Part shown: piece after piece, positions 16,753-23,607 of the stretch
Position numbering within the stretch: the first letter of the stretch is position 1
Layout: the number at the start of each line of letters is the position of its first letter
Source of the DNA: Dehalococcoidia bacterium
GTDB taxonomy: Bacteria; Chloroflexota; Dehalococcoidia; GIF9; AB-539-J10
Direction: 5' to 3'
DNA: 64,000 nt
Assembly: GCA_030610855.1 (NCBI GenBank)
Contig: JAUWQY010000005.1
Span: 1 to 64,000 of the forward strand
Translations under genes and position numbers: made by a program
The notes under the pieces: generated by a model
Databases searched by the model: none
Told to the model about the DNA's origin: nothing
What the model saw: the letters and a program-made list of their open reading frames with translations, nothing else

Positions 16753-17471
16753 TTTCTGGTCTCCCTTGCTTCACTTGGAGTGACAAAGGGAGGTGGCTTA
16801 GCTCTGGGCTTGGTTATGTGAGGAGAGCGAAGGTATAGAGGTTGCAGGGTAACCGGGTCATCGCGTTCTCCCCTGCACAGTTTCTGCCAACCTAACATAG
16901 CCAAAGCGCTGCCTCGGAATGGGCTGTCACTTCGGGAAATTATAGCTTGCTTGCCGAGATTTTGCTCAATATCGCTTACTATGTCAGCAGGGAGTTCGCC
17001 GCAAAAAAGCGTCTTCTGCCTGGTCCGATGGCATAGAGCTCTCACTGTGGTTAGATTTGCCTCTTCCAGGCATTGCCATTCATCATCTCTTTGCCGGTAA
17101 AGGGCTGTCGCTATCTCCTCGCGACCAGCCTTGTGAACCGGGCGCAGAGGAAAGCCGGTGAAGCCAAAGGGATAGGCTTCAACTTCCAGTGTGCTTACAC
17201 CAAGCAAGGGAATACTTAAGGTGTAAGCAAACCCTTTGGCAACGCTTACGCCTGCTCGAAGCCCATTAAAACTCCCTGGCCCCCTAGCTACAATGATTGC
17301 TTCTATAGATCGAAGCTCGACCTTCGCTTGCTGTAACAGGCAGATCAAATTCGGTAGCAGTTCCGTTGTGTGGTTCTGCGCTGTCCGCCAGCCTAGCGAG
17401 ACCAATGCCTCACCCCTATGAGACAAGGCGACACTGGCTGTACCAGATGAAGTATCTATAGCTAGTTCCAT
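16734..17471 (-). CDS. tsaB: tRNA threonylcarbamoyladenosine biosynthesis protein TsaB
   Basis: Non-catalytic partner of TsaD in t6A37 synthesis, ASKHA fold. MELAIDTSSGTASVAL opens the protein and ARGPGSFNGLRAGVSVAKG is the family signature (about 62-80). 245 residues, slightly long. The last residues (about from FVTPSEARETRKWKSQD) are encoded by a junction repeat (16761-16786) and have no family counterpart, so they look like an accretion. Clustered with tsaE; tsaD is not in the window. Confidence 0.92.
   Translation of the reverse strand: MELAIDTSSGTASVALSHRGEALVSLGWRTAQNHTTELLPNLICLLQQAKVELRSIEAIIVARGPGSFNGLRAGVSVAKGFAYTLSIPLLGVSTLEVEAYPFGFTGFPLRPVHKAGREEIATALYRQRDDEWQCLEEANLTTVRALCHRTRQKTLFCGELPADIVSDIEQNLGKQAIISRSDSPFRGSALAMLGWQKLCRGERDDPVTLQPLYLRSPHITKPRAKPPPFVTPSEARETRKWKSQD
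16761..16786 (-). repeat. Junction repeat at the tsaB / fusion-gene boundary
   Basis: Minus strand TTTGTCACTCCAAGTGAAGC then AAGGGAGACC. It encodes the odd TsaB tail and supplies the Shine-Dalgarno of the downstream gene. Confidence 0.45.
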
Positions 17472-17651
17472 AGCAAGAAACTAAATTCTAACCTCCAGAC
17501 GAATCCCTTGGAATAGGGAAACGGTGAGAAGAAAAAGGCAAGAGGCAAGGACGCAAGGCGATGTGTCACCGCTTTCAGGTCTTCCATTCTGAGTTGTCAT
17601 TTCGGTTTTGACCTCTGGTCTCGAAGTTCTGTATGGTTCACCGTTTCATAT

Positions 17652-18137
17652 CTAATGCCAGAGTTCCCCTTTCATTGTGAGTTGTTTGGTCAGTTCCCGG
17701 TAGCGCTCGCCCCGTGGTTTCAGATGAATAGAGCGTTCTGTCTCAGAAGTCGAGATGTAGTGCAGGGAGATAAGCAAACTCTCTTGGGGCACTATCTCCG
17801 GCCCTTTCTCTGCCCATTCAACGACGCAGACTCCCTTGCCGTAGAAATACTCCTCCAGTCCCAGGTCAGCGATTTCCTCAATACGATCGAGGCGATAGAG
17901 GTCGATATGGTATAGGGGAAGCCTGCCGTGATACTCTCTAAGGAGGACGAAAGAGGGACTGAAGGCATATTCCTTTATAGCCAGTCCATGAGCGATGCCC
18001 TGGACGAGGCAAGTCTTCCCCGTTCCCAACTCGCCTACGAGAAGGAAAACATCGCCTTTCTGGGCCAGTTCCCCGAGGTAGCTTCCCAGAAGCTGAGTCT
18101 GTTCAGGGCTATGGGAATCCAGTCTTAAGGACTCCAT
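17652..18137 (-). CDS. tsaE: tRNA threonylcarbamoyladenosine biosynthesis ATPase TsaE
   Basis: P-loop ATPase that drives the TsaB-TsaD-TsaE cycle of t6A formation; 161 residues, normal length. Walker A is LVGELGTGKTCLVQG, followed by FSPSFVLLREYHGRLPLYHID (switch-like region) and CVVEWAEKG (Walker B neighbourhood), all family signatures. The start overlaps the end of thiL by 29 bases on the same strand, so it is translated from the thiL mRNA. A 180-base spacer without a recognisable gene separates it from tsaB. Confidence 0.93.
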   Translation of the reverse strand: MESLRLDSHSPEQTQLLGSYLGELAQKGDVFLLVGELGTGKTCLVQGIAHGLAIKEYAFSPSFVLLREYHGRLPLYHIDLYRLDRIEEIADLGLEEYFYGKGVCVVEWAEKGPEIVPQESLLISLHYISTSETERSIHLKPRGERYRELTKQLTMKGELWH

Positions 18138-19137
18138 TCTTGAAGTGCTCCCAGCCCCCTTTTCGGTACGGGATAACGTCTCCCTTGCTATCCACTACAG
18201 TCACTCGTGTTGCCAGCTTCTCTTCCGTTATGTCACCGATTACGGTCACGGGGCAATCCAGGGCTAGCCTGACCCGGGCGATAGCGGCCTCATCAGCAGT
18301 GAAAAGAAGCTGGTAATCCTCTCCACCACACAAAGCCAGCTCCTTATAGTTAGGGAAATTCGCCCTGACCACATGGTGCACCGGCACTTGTTCCATCCTT
18401 ATCTTAGCATTCACCTTGCTCAGTTCGCATATATGGTCAAGGTCAGCGACAAGCCCGTCGCTTACGTCTACGGCCGTTTTGACTCCTTCTTGGATCAGGA
18501 TTTGCCCTTCTCTCACCTTTGGCATGGGCTTCAGATGAGCTTGTCTCAGGATACAGCCTGTTTCACGATCTGAGACGGACCTGCCGCGGAGCATCTCCAG
18601 GCCGGCTGCCGATGATCCCAAATACCCTGTGACAGCTATTCGCTCGCCGGGAGAAGCTGTTGACCTCTTGAGTATCATCTTACCTTTGGAGCAGCCTATG
18701 ACCATTACGGTGATAACTACATTGGGCGCGGTAGCTACATTGCCTCCGATTATAGCCACTCCGAATTCCCTGGCCAGTTGTGCCATGGCGTTAGAGAACT
18801 CGGAGATGTCTTCTGTCTCGAGTTCACCCGGCAGTGCCAGAGAAAGCAAGGCGTACTTGGGAATGCCGCCCATGGCCGCTATATCGCTTAGATTCACTGC
18901 CAGTGCTTTCCAGCCCAATTCCTTCCAGCCAATGGTGCGCAGATCAAAGTGTATATCCTGGACCAGAGTATCTGTAGTAGCTAACTGGATGCTATCGTCG
19001 CTCTGCCAGGCAGCGGCGTCGTCACCAATGCCCACCAGGACATCTCGCCACGGAGCGTGTTCAGGAATTTCGTATCTGGCGATGCTGGTGTGTATAAGCC
19101 TGATGAGGCCGAATTCTCCTAACTCAGATACCTTCAT
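18109..19137 (-). CDS. thiL: Thiamine-monophosphate kinase
   Basis: Last step of thiamine diphosphate synthesis: ATP-dependent phosphorylation of thiamine monophosphate. PurM-like fold, 342 residues. Signatures: MKVSELGEFGLIRLI start, VGIGDDAAAW (metal site), TTDTLVQDIHFDL, NLSDIAAMGGIPKYALLSL, GGNVATAPN, and DVSDGLVADLDHICELS. I choose ATG 19137 over the in-frame ATG at 19146 because the latter lies directly against the -10 box; with the extended -10 at 19145-19153 transcription should begin at or within a base or two of the 19137 ATG, making it leaderless. Confidence 0.92.
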   Translation of the reverse strand: MKVSELGEFGLIRLIHTSIARYEIPEHAPWRDVLVGIGDDAAAWQSDDSIQLATTDTLVQDIHFDLRTIGWKELGWKALAVNLSDIAAMGGIPKYALLSLALPGELETEDISEFSNAMAQLAREFGVAIIGGNVATAPNVVITVMVIGCSKGKMILKRSTASPGERIAVTGYLGSSAAGLEMLRGRSVSDRETGCILRQAHLKPMPKVREGQILIQEGVKTAVDVSDGLVADLDHICELSKVNAKIRMEQVPVHHVVRANFPNYKELALCGGEDYQLLFTADEAAIARVRLALDCPVTVIGDITEEKLATRVTVVDSKGDVIPYRKGGWEHFKNGVLKTGFP

Positions 19138-19144
19138 CGGTGGC

Positions 19145-19153
19145 ATTATAACA
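19145..19153 (-). promoter_or_regulatory. Extended -10 promoter giving a leaderless thiL mRNA
   Basis: Minus strand TGTTATAAT; seven bases separate the -10 from the ATG at 19137. Confidence 0.7.
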
Positions 19154-19283
19154 TTAGCTTCATTCGATATTCTAGCTTGGAGGCATTACTGGCACTCAAA
19201 GCATAGATAGCGTAGGTAATGTAACATTCTGGGTGCATGGGGTTGAAAATCAGAAAACTCGCTTGTTGCCCTTTTTCTGCCTG

Positions 19284-19292
19284 TGATATAAT
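19284..19292 (+). promoter_or_regulatory. Extended -10 promoter giving a leaderless rpsF mRNA
   Basis: TGATATAAT with TATAAT at 19287-19292; only nine bases lie before the ATG at 19302 and they contain no Shine-Dalgarno. Confidence 0.75.
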
Positions 19293-19301
19293 GACTGAAT
19301 T

Positions 19302-19589
19302 ATGCGTGATTATGAGTTGGTAGCTATAGTTAGCCCCGAGCTTGATGGGGAGGGAGTGTCGGGAATCATAGAGAGGGTGACTCAGTCCATTAGTAGCCGT
19401 GGGGGAGAAGTGGAAGAGATAAAGAAATGGGCGAGAAGAAAGCTGGCCTACCCTATAAGGGAGTTCATGGAGGCTGATTATATTCTGGCTCGCTTCAAGT
19501 TAATGCCAAAGCCGGTTAAGGAACTGGAGGCAGAAATGAGTGCTTCGGGGGATATTCTGCGATATCTTGTGATAAAGCTCGGTGATTGA
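19302..19589 (+). CDS. rpsF: 30S ribosomal protein S6
   Basis: bS6, 95 residues, full length: MRDYELVAIVSPELDGEGV at the N-terminus, WARRKLAYPIREFMEADYIL in the middle, and DILRYLVIKLGD at the end, all family-typical. First gene of a long operon with ssb and rpsR, the normal bacterial trio. No ribosome-binding site is visible and the -10 box ends nine bases before the ATG, so translation of the first cistron is probably leaderless. The stop overlaps the region of the ssb start. Confidence 0.96.
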   Translation: MRDYELVAIVSPELDGEGVSGIIERVTQSISSRGGEVEEIKKWARRKLAYPIREFMEADYILARFKLMPKPVKELEAEMSASGDILRYLVIKLGD

Positions 19590-19590
19590 C

Positions 19591-19980
19591 ATGGCAAGCT
19601 TGAACAAAATGACGCTCATTGGCAACGTAGGCAGTGATCCGGAAATGAGGTACACGCCGAACGGAAAGGCAGTTACATCTTTTAGCCTGGCTACTAACCG
19701 TCGTTACACTACTGCCGCTGGAGAGACCAAAGAAGAAACGGACTGGTTCAGGGTTAGCGTTTGGGGCAAGCAGGCCGAGCAATGCAATCAGTTCTTGAGC
19801 AAGGGGAGGCAAGTCTACGTTGAAGGGAGGTTGCACGCCCGCAGTTGGGAAGGGCAGGACGGACAGATGCGTACCAGCCTTGAGGTGACTGCAGATCGCG
19901 TGCTTTTCCTTGGCAAGCGACCACCAGCTGCCCTTTCTGAAGAAGGGGAGCTTGAACCTGAAGATTTACCATTTGACTAG
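19591..19980 (+). CDS. ssb: Single-stranded DNA-binding protein
   Basis: OB-fold SSB, 129 residues: MTLIGNVGSDPEMRYTPNGK start, TDWFRVSVWGKQAEQC in the core, LSKGRQVYVEGRL in L45, and an acidic C-terminal tip EPEDLPFD. The tip ends in the Asp-Leu-Pro-Phe-type motif that recruits partner proteins, with an extra Asp after the Phe. ATG at 19591 preferred to the in-frame GTG at 19582. It sits between rpsF and rpsR as usual. Confidence 0.95.
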   Translation: MASLNKMTLIGNVGSDPEMRYTPNGKAVTSFSLATNRRYTTAAGETKEETDWFRVSVWGKQAEQCNQFLSKGRQVYVEGRLHARSWEGQDGQMRTSLEVTADRVLFLGKRPPAALSEEGELEPEDLPFD

Positions 19981-19998
19981 AGTAAAGGAGAAGGAGAT

Positions 19999-20289
19999 TT
20001 GGCTGATACCGGAAGAGTAAGAAGGACGAGGAGCTTTGTGACCAGGCCGGCGATCTGTGCCTTCTGCAAGGGGAATATGAAGATTGACTACAAGGATGTT
20101 TCTGTGTTGTCTCGCTATATTTCCAGCCAGGGCAAGATTGTGTCGCGACGAAGGAGCAGAGCCTGTGCTAAGCATCAAAGAAGCTTAGCGCACGCCATAA
20201 AGAGAGCTCGTTATCTCGCTATGCTGCCTTATGCACCAATCCATATTTGGAAAACAGGAGGCGTGGGCCTATCACGGTCGGCGGTTTGA
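19999..20289 (+). CDS. rpsR: 30S ribosomal protein S18
   Basis: bS18, 96 residues from a TTG with AAAGGAGAAGGAG upstream. It retains the zinc-binding form: CAFCKG near residue 24 and RACAKHQR later complete a Cys/His set. YKDVSVLSRYISSQGKIVSRR is the RNA-binding signature. After AHAIKRARYLAMLPY, where many S18 proteins stop, about 18 extra residues (APIHIWKTGGVGLSRSAV) follow; they are unusual and may be a lineage-specific tail. Confidence 0.94.
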   Translation: MADTGRVRRTRSFVTRPAICAFCKGNMKIDYKDVSVLSRYISSQGKIVSRRRSRACAKHQRSLAHAIKRARYLAMLPYAPIHIWKTGGVGLSRSAV

Positions 20290-20292
20290 AGG

Positions 20293-20433
20293 ATGCCAAA
20301 GCGTACTTATCAACCAAAGCGAATTCCCCGGAAGCGCAGCCTGGGTTTCCGCGCTCGGATGGCCACTCGGGGGGGCAGAAAAGTGCTCAAGGCAAGGCGT
20401 CTTAAGGGGAGGTACAAGCTGACTCCAGTTTGA
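20293..20433 (+). CDS. rpmH: 50S ribosomal protein L34
   Basis: 46-codon gene, easily missed by length filters. The protein is [20 protein letters not shown], then [20 protein letters not shown], ending YKLTPV: unmistakable bL34. It begins three bases after the rpsR stop and ends nine bases before rnpA, the near-universal rpmH-rnpA pair. No strong Shine-Dalgarno is seen, so it may rely on coupling with rpsR. Confidence 0.95.
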   Translation: MPKRTYQPKRIPRKRSLGFRARMATRGGRKVLKARRLKGRYKLTPV

Positions 20434-20442
20434 CTCCATCCT

Positions 20443-20781
20443 ATGAAGGAGCCCCGAGCTTTAACTAAAAGGGCGCAATATACACTGGTCTATCAACAGG
20501 GCAAAGTATGGGCAAATAGCCTGGTTGTGATGAAGGCGGCGCCCAACGGTTTATATCTGAGCCGATATGGTTTTTCTGTGACCAAGAAAGTGGGAAAAGC
20601 GGTGCAGCGCAATCACTTGAAGAGGTTGCTCAGGGAAACAATGAGGTTGCGATCGCTGAAGCCAGGCTGGGATATCGTCTTCATTGCGCGCTCCGTAGCA
20701 GTCAATGCTGATTATCACCAGCTAGAAAGGACAGTGATCGAGCTTCTGGCGCGGGCGCAACTACTGGAGAACAACGAATGA
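20443..20781 (+). CDS. rnpA: Ribonuclease P protein component
   Basis: Protein subunit of RNase P, 112 residues. The signature KAVQRNHLKRLLRETMR (the RNR motif) contacts the RNA subunit, and YGFSVTKKVGKA precedes it. Start ATG 20443; the end overlaps the yidD start by four bases (ATGA). The RNA subunit gene is not in this window. Confidence 0.95.
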   Translation: MKEPRALTKRAQYTLVYQQGKVWANSLVVMKAAPNGLYLSRYGFSVTKKVGKAVQRNHLKRLLRETMRLRSLKPGWDIVFIARSVAVNADYHQLERTVIELLARAQLLENNE

Positions 20782-20987
20782 GTCGAGTAGCTCTTGGTTT
20801 GATAGAACTGTACCAGAACACGGTTTCTAGGGTCGTCCCTAGTGTCTGTCGTTTCAAGCCTACCTGCTCTCAGTATGCACTTGAGGCAATCAAGAGATAC
20901 GGGTTTGGTCGAGGCACCTGGCTAGCCACCAAGAGGCTGGTTCGGTGTAATCCCTTCACCGAAGGCGGGTATGACCCGGTACCCTAG
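20778..20987 (+). CDS. yidD: Membrane protein insertion efficiency factor YidD
   Basis: Small amphipathic protein of 69 residues that assists YidC-dependent insertion. The family signature CRFKPTCSQYALEAIKRYG is present, followed by RLVRCNPFTEGGYDPVP, the conserved terminus. Start ATG overlaps rnpA. In most genomes yidC follows directly; here a beta-propeller lipoprotein gene intervenes. Confidence 0.95.
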   Translation: MSRVALGLIELYQNTVSRVVPSVCRFKPTCSQYALEAIKRYGFGRGTWLATKRLVRCNPFTEGGYDPVP

Positions 20988-20993
20988 TTATTT

Positions 20994-22133
20994 ATGAGAA
21001 TGAGGCAAGCAAAGATATCATTCCTCGTTACAATTCTACTTCTTGGCTCGGTCGTGGTTTCCTGTATTCCGGGTCAGGGTCAGCCGGCGACGGGATGGTC
21101 AGGTACTGCATTTTATGATGGCATTATCTATGCCGGCACTCTGGACGGTAGGGTGGTTGCCATAAATGCCACCAGCAGAGAGGTGCAGTGGCATTATTCT
21201 TTTGCTGAACCCTCCTCTGGCGGCCTGTCATGCGGCCAATCGTCTGTTTCCACTGCTATATATACGACGCCGGTAGTGGATGGGGATTTAGTCTATGTTG
21301 GCACTTATAGTGGCCACGTATATGCCCTGACCATAGACCGGGGCACCGAAAGGTGGGTTTACCCCAGAACTGGTTCAATAGGAGCTATTGTCGGTAGCCC
21401 AGTGATAGCTAATGAGACTATCTACATTAGTAGCTCAGATGGCATGGTTTATGCTTTGGATATGAGCTATGGCGACGAGAAGTGGAAATCTCAGCGCTTG
21501 GCTGACAAACTGTGGACAAGCCCCACTGTTGTTGGTGATACTCTCTATGTAAGTACTTTCGCTGGCCATATCTATGCCTTGTCCGCCGGAACAGGTGAAT
21601 TGCTGGACTGGTCCTTTGAATTGGAGGCCGGCTTTGCTTCTTCACCGGTGATTCACGAAGGCACCATCTATGTGGGCTCCTTTGATAACAACCTCTATGC
21701 CATAGAGATTGGTGCTAGCGAACCCGTATGGGAGTTCGGCGGCAGCAAATGGTTTTGGGCCGCTCCCGTGGTTCATGAGGGAGTCGTTTATGCCGGCTGC
21801 CTCGATGGCAAACTCTACGTTCTTGACGCTGAAACAGGTGACAAGATGGGCGAGTACGATGCTGGAAGTCCCATAGTCTGCTCACCTGTTATGATGGATG
21901 ATCTGCTGATAGTGGCTGATGAATCAGGGGACGTACATGTTTTCGACCTCAATGCTGAGCCTCAAGATAAGGCAACGCTGTTGAAGGCCATCCCGATCGG
22001 TGCTGCTGTCAGGAGTTCCTTCTGCGCTCACGCAGGTCTGGTCTATATTCGAGGGGAAGACAACTGGATATACGTTGTGGATATTGATAAGGGGCAAGTG
22101 AGTCAGCTGCTTTTCTTGACTAGTGAAGGATAA
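20994..22133 (+). CDS. PQQ-like beta-propeller lipoprotein
   Basis: 379 residues. The N-terminus is a lipoprotein signal (charged MRMRQAK, hydrophobic core, VVVSC with Cys at about 24). The remainder is repeated blades of the form YVGTYSGHVYALTIDRGTE, about seven in all, the PQQ_2/BamB-like propeller fold. No quinoprotein catalytic residues are evident, so it is more likely a scaffold than a dehydrogenase. Its place between yidD and yidC suggests a role in membrane protein or surface protein assembly, by analogy with BamB, but Chloroflexota mostly lack a typical outer membrane, so this is inference only. Confidence 0.85.
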   Translation: MRMRQAKISFLVTILLLGSVVVSCIPGQGQPATGWSGTAFYDGIIYAGTLDGRVVAINATSREVQWHYSFAEPSSGGLSCGQSSVSTAIYTTPVVDGDLVYVGTYSGHVYALTIDRGTERWVYPRTGSIGAIVGSPVIANETIYISSSDGMVYALDMSYGDEKWKSQRLADKLWTSPTVVGDTLYVSTFAGHIYALSAGTGELLDWSFELEAGFASSPVIHEGTIYVGSFDNNLYAIEIGASEPVWEFGGSKWFWAAPVVHEGVVYAGCLDGKLYVLDAETGDKMGEYDAGSPIVCSPVMMDDLLIVADESGDVHVFDLNAEPQDKATLLKAIPIGAAVRSSFCAHAGLVYIRGEDNWIYVVDIDKGQVSQLLFLTSEG

Positions 22134-22139
22134 AAGCCA

Positions 22140-22904
22140 ATGTTATCACCGATAGCGTTGTGGTATTTGATCATACTGGAGCCCATTCTTAATGTGCTGG
22201 TCGCCTTAAGCCATATTCTATTTGGTCAGTTCGGGTTGGCGATCATCGCCCTTACCGTTATCGTTCGTTTTGTCTCCTGGCCTCTTAACAAGCGACAGCT
22301 CCGTTCTACCAAGGCTTTGCAGGATCTACAGCCGAAAATGCAGGAGTTACAGAAGAAGTATGGCAAGAATAAGCAAAAGCTCCAGCAGGAGATGATGAAG
22401 CTCTATAAGGAAGCGGGGGTAAACCCCCTGGGCTGTTTGTGGCCTATGCTGATCCAGTTTCCTATCTGGATTGCTCTCTACCAATCTATTATGAGAGCTC
22501 TGGCTGTGACCCCAGAGAACTTGCTTGCCTTGCACGGTCATCTTTACTCCTGGGAGGTGGTGCGGCAAGCAATTCCGTTGAGCAGCCAATTCTTGTGGCT
22601 CAATTTGGGACAACCTGACCCGTATTTCATCCTGGCCATCATAGTCGGTGGCACGATGTGGGTACAGCAGAAGATGACCCAGGCACCATCCGCTGATCCG
22701 AGGCAGCAGTCCACAACAAGGATGATGACGATGATGATGCCGTTAATGTTTGGTATGTTGACCTTGATGTTCCCCAGTGGTCTGGCTGTGTTCTGGGCTG
22801 TTACCAATATTATCGGCATCATAACCCAATACTTCGTCACCGGTGGCTGGGGTTACCTCAAATTCGGTTCTCCGTTTCAGTCAACGCCGGCAAATGGCAG
22901 GTGA
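22140..22904 (+). CDS. yidC: Membrane protein insertase YidC/Oxa1
   Basis: 254 residues, the short form without the large periplasmic domain. First helix LFGQFGLAIIALTVIVRFVSWPL (about 27-50) contains the conserved groove Arg; the cytoplasmic coiled hairpin QPKMQELQKKYGKNKQKLQQ follows, then NPLGCLWPMLIQFPIWIALYQ and the paired C-terminal helices (FPSGLAVFWAVTNIIGIITQ). It inserts membrane proteins with or without SecYEG. Start ATG 22140, six bases after the propeller gene. Confidence 0.95.
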   Translation: MLSPIALWYLIILEPILNVLVALSHILFGQFGLAIIALTVIVRFVSWPLNKRQLRSTKALQDLQPKMQELQKKYGKNKQKLQQEMMKLYKEAGVNPLGCLWPMLIQFPIWIALYQSIMRALAVTPENLLALHGHLYSWEVVRQAIPLSSQFLWLNLGQPDPYFILAIIVGGTMWVQQKMTQAPSADPRQQSTTRMMTMMMPLMFGMLTLMFPSGLAVFWAVTNIIGIITQYFVTGGWGYLKFGSPFQSTPANGR

Positions 22905-22951
22905 ACTGACATCGTAGGAGCGGCGGCAAATCACTGAGGAAGGATTGAACT

Positions 22952-23605
22952 ATGGAAGAAATCGAGATAGTTGCTACCACGGTAGAACAAGCGATTGAGA
23001 AGGCAGAGGCACAGCTGGGATTGAGCCGGGACCAGTTTAAGGTGGAGGTTATGATAGAGGAGAAGGCAGGGGTTTTGGGGCTAGGAAGCAGAGATGCTGT
23101 AATCAGGGTTATTCCAATAGAACCGGAAAGGGCGCGCCCTGAACCTGTCGAAAGGGCTGGGGTTGAGGTGGCTGCAAATGTACTGGATACGTTGCTTGAG
23201 TTGCTGGGCGTAACGGGCGAGGTCGAGGTGCTATCGGATGAGATACCTCTGTCTTTTGACATAACAGGTGAGGATTTGGGCATATTGATTGGTCGGAGAG
23301 GTCAGACCCTGGCTTCCCTGGAATACATTACCAAGCTCATAGTAACCAGACGACTAGAGGCCTGGCTGCCGTTAAGTGTTGACGTTGCAGGATACAAGAA
23401 GCGTCGTTGTGATTCTTTGCAGAGGCTGGCCATGTATTTGGCCGAGCAAGTGAAAACAAAGCGCGGTGCCATAACTATGGAGCCGATGCCTGCCGGCGAA
23501 CGCCGTATTGTTCACCTAGCTTTGGCTGACAATCCTGATGTGACAACTCACAGCATAGGTGAGGGTGAAAGCAGGAAAGTGGTTGTTATGCTGAGGCAGA
23601 GCTAG
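22952..23605 (+). CDS. jag: RNA-binding protein Jag/KhpB (EloR)
   Basis: 217 residues in the standard order: Jag_N (about 1-50, EIVATTVEQAIEKAEAQLG), KH domain (about 70-150, ending GILIGRRGQTLASLEYITKL) and R3H (about 155-217, with AGERRIVHLALAD). An RNA-binding regulator of cell elongation in Firmicutes, here in its usual place after yidC. Start ATG 22952, with GAGGAAGG upstream. Only two bases separate it from ileS. Confidence 0.94.
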   Translation: MEEIEIVATTVEQAIEKAEAQLGLSRDQFKVEVMIEEKAGVLGLGSRDAVIRVIPIEPERARPEPVERAGVEVAANVLDTLLELLGVTGEVEVLSDEIPLSFDITGEDLGILIGRRGQTLASLEYITKLIVTRRLEAWLPLSVDVAGYKKRRCDSLQRLAMYLAEQVKTKRGAITMEPMPAGERRIVHLALADNPDVTTHSIGEGESRKVVVMLRQS

Positions 23606-23607
23606 CC

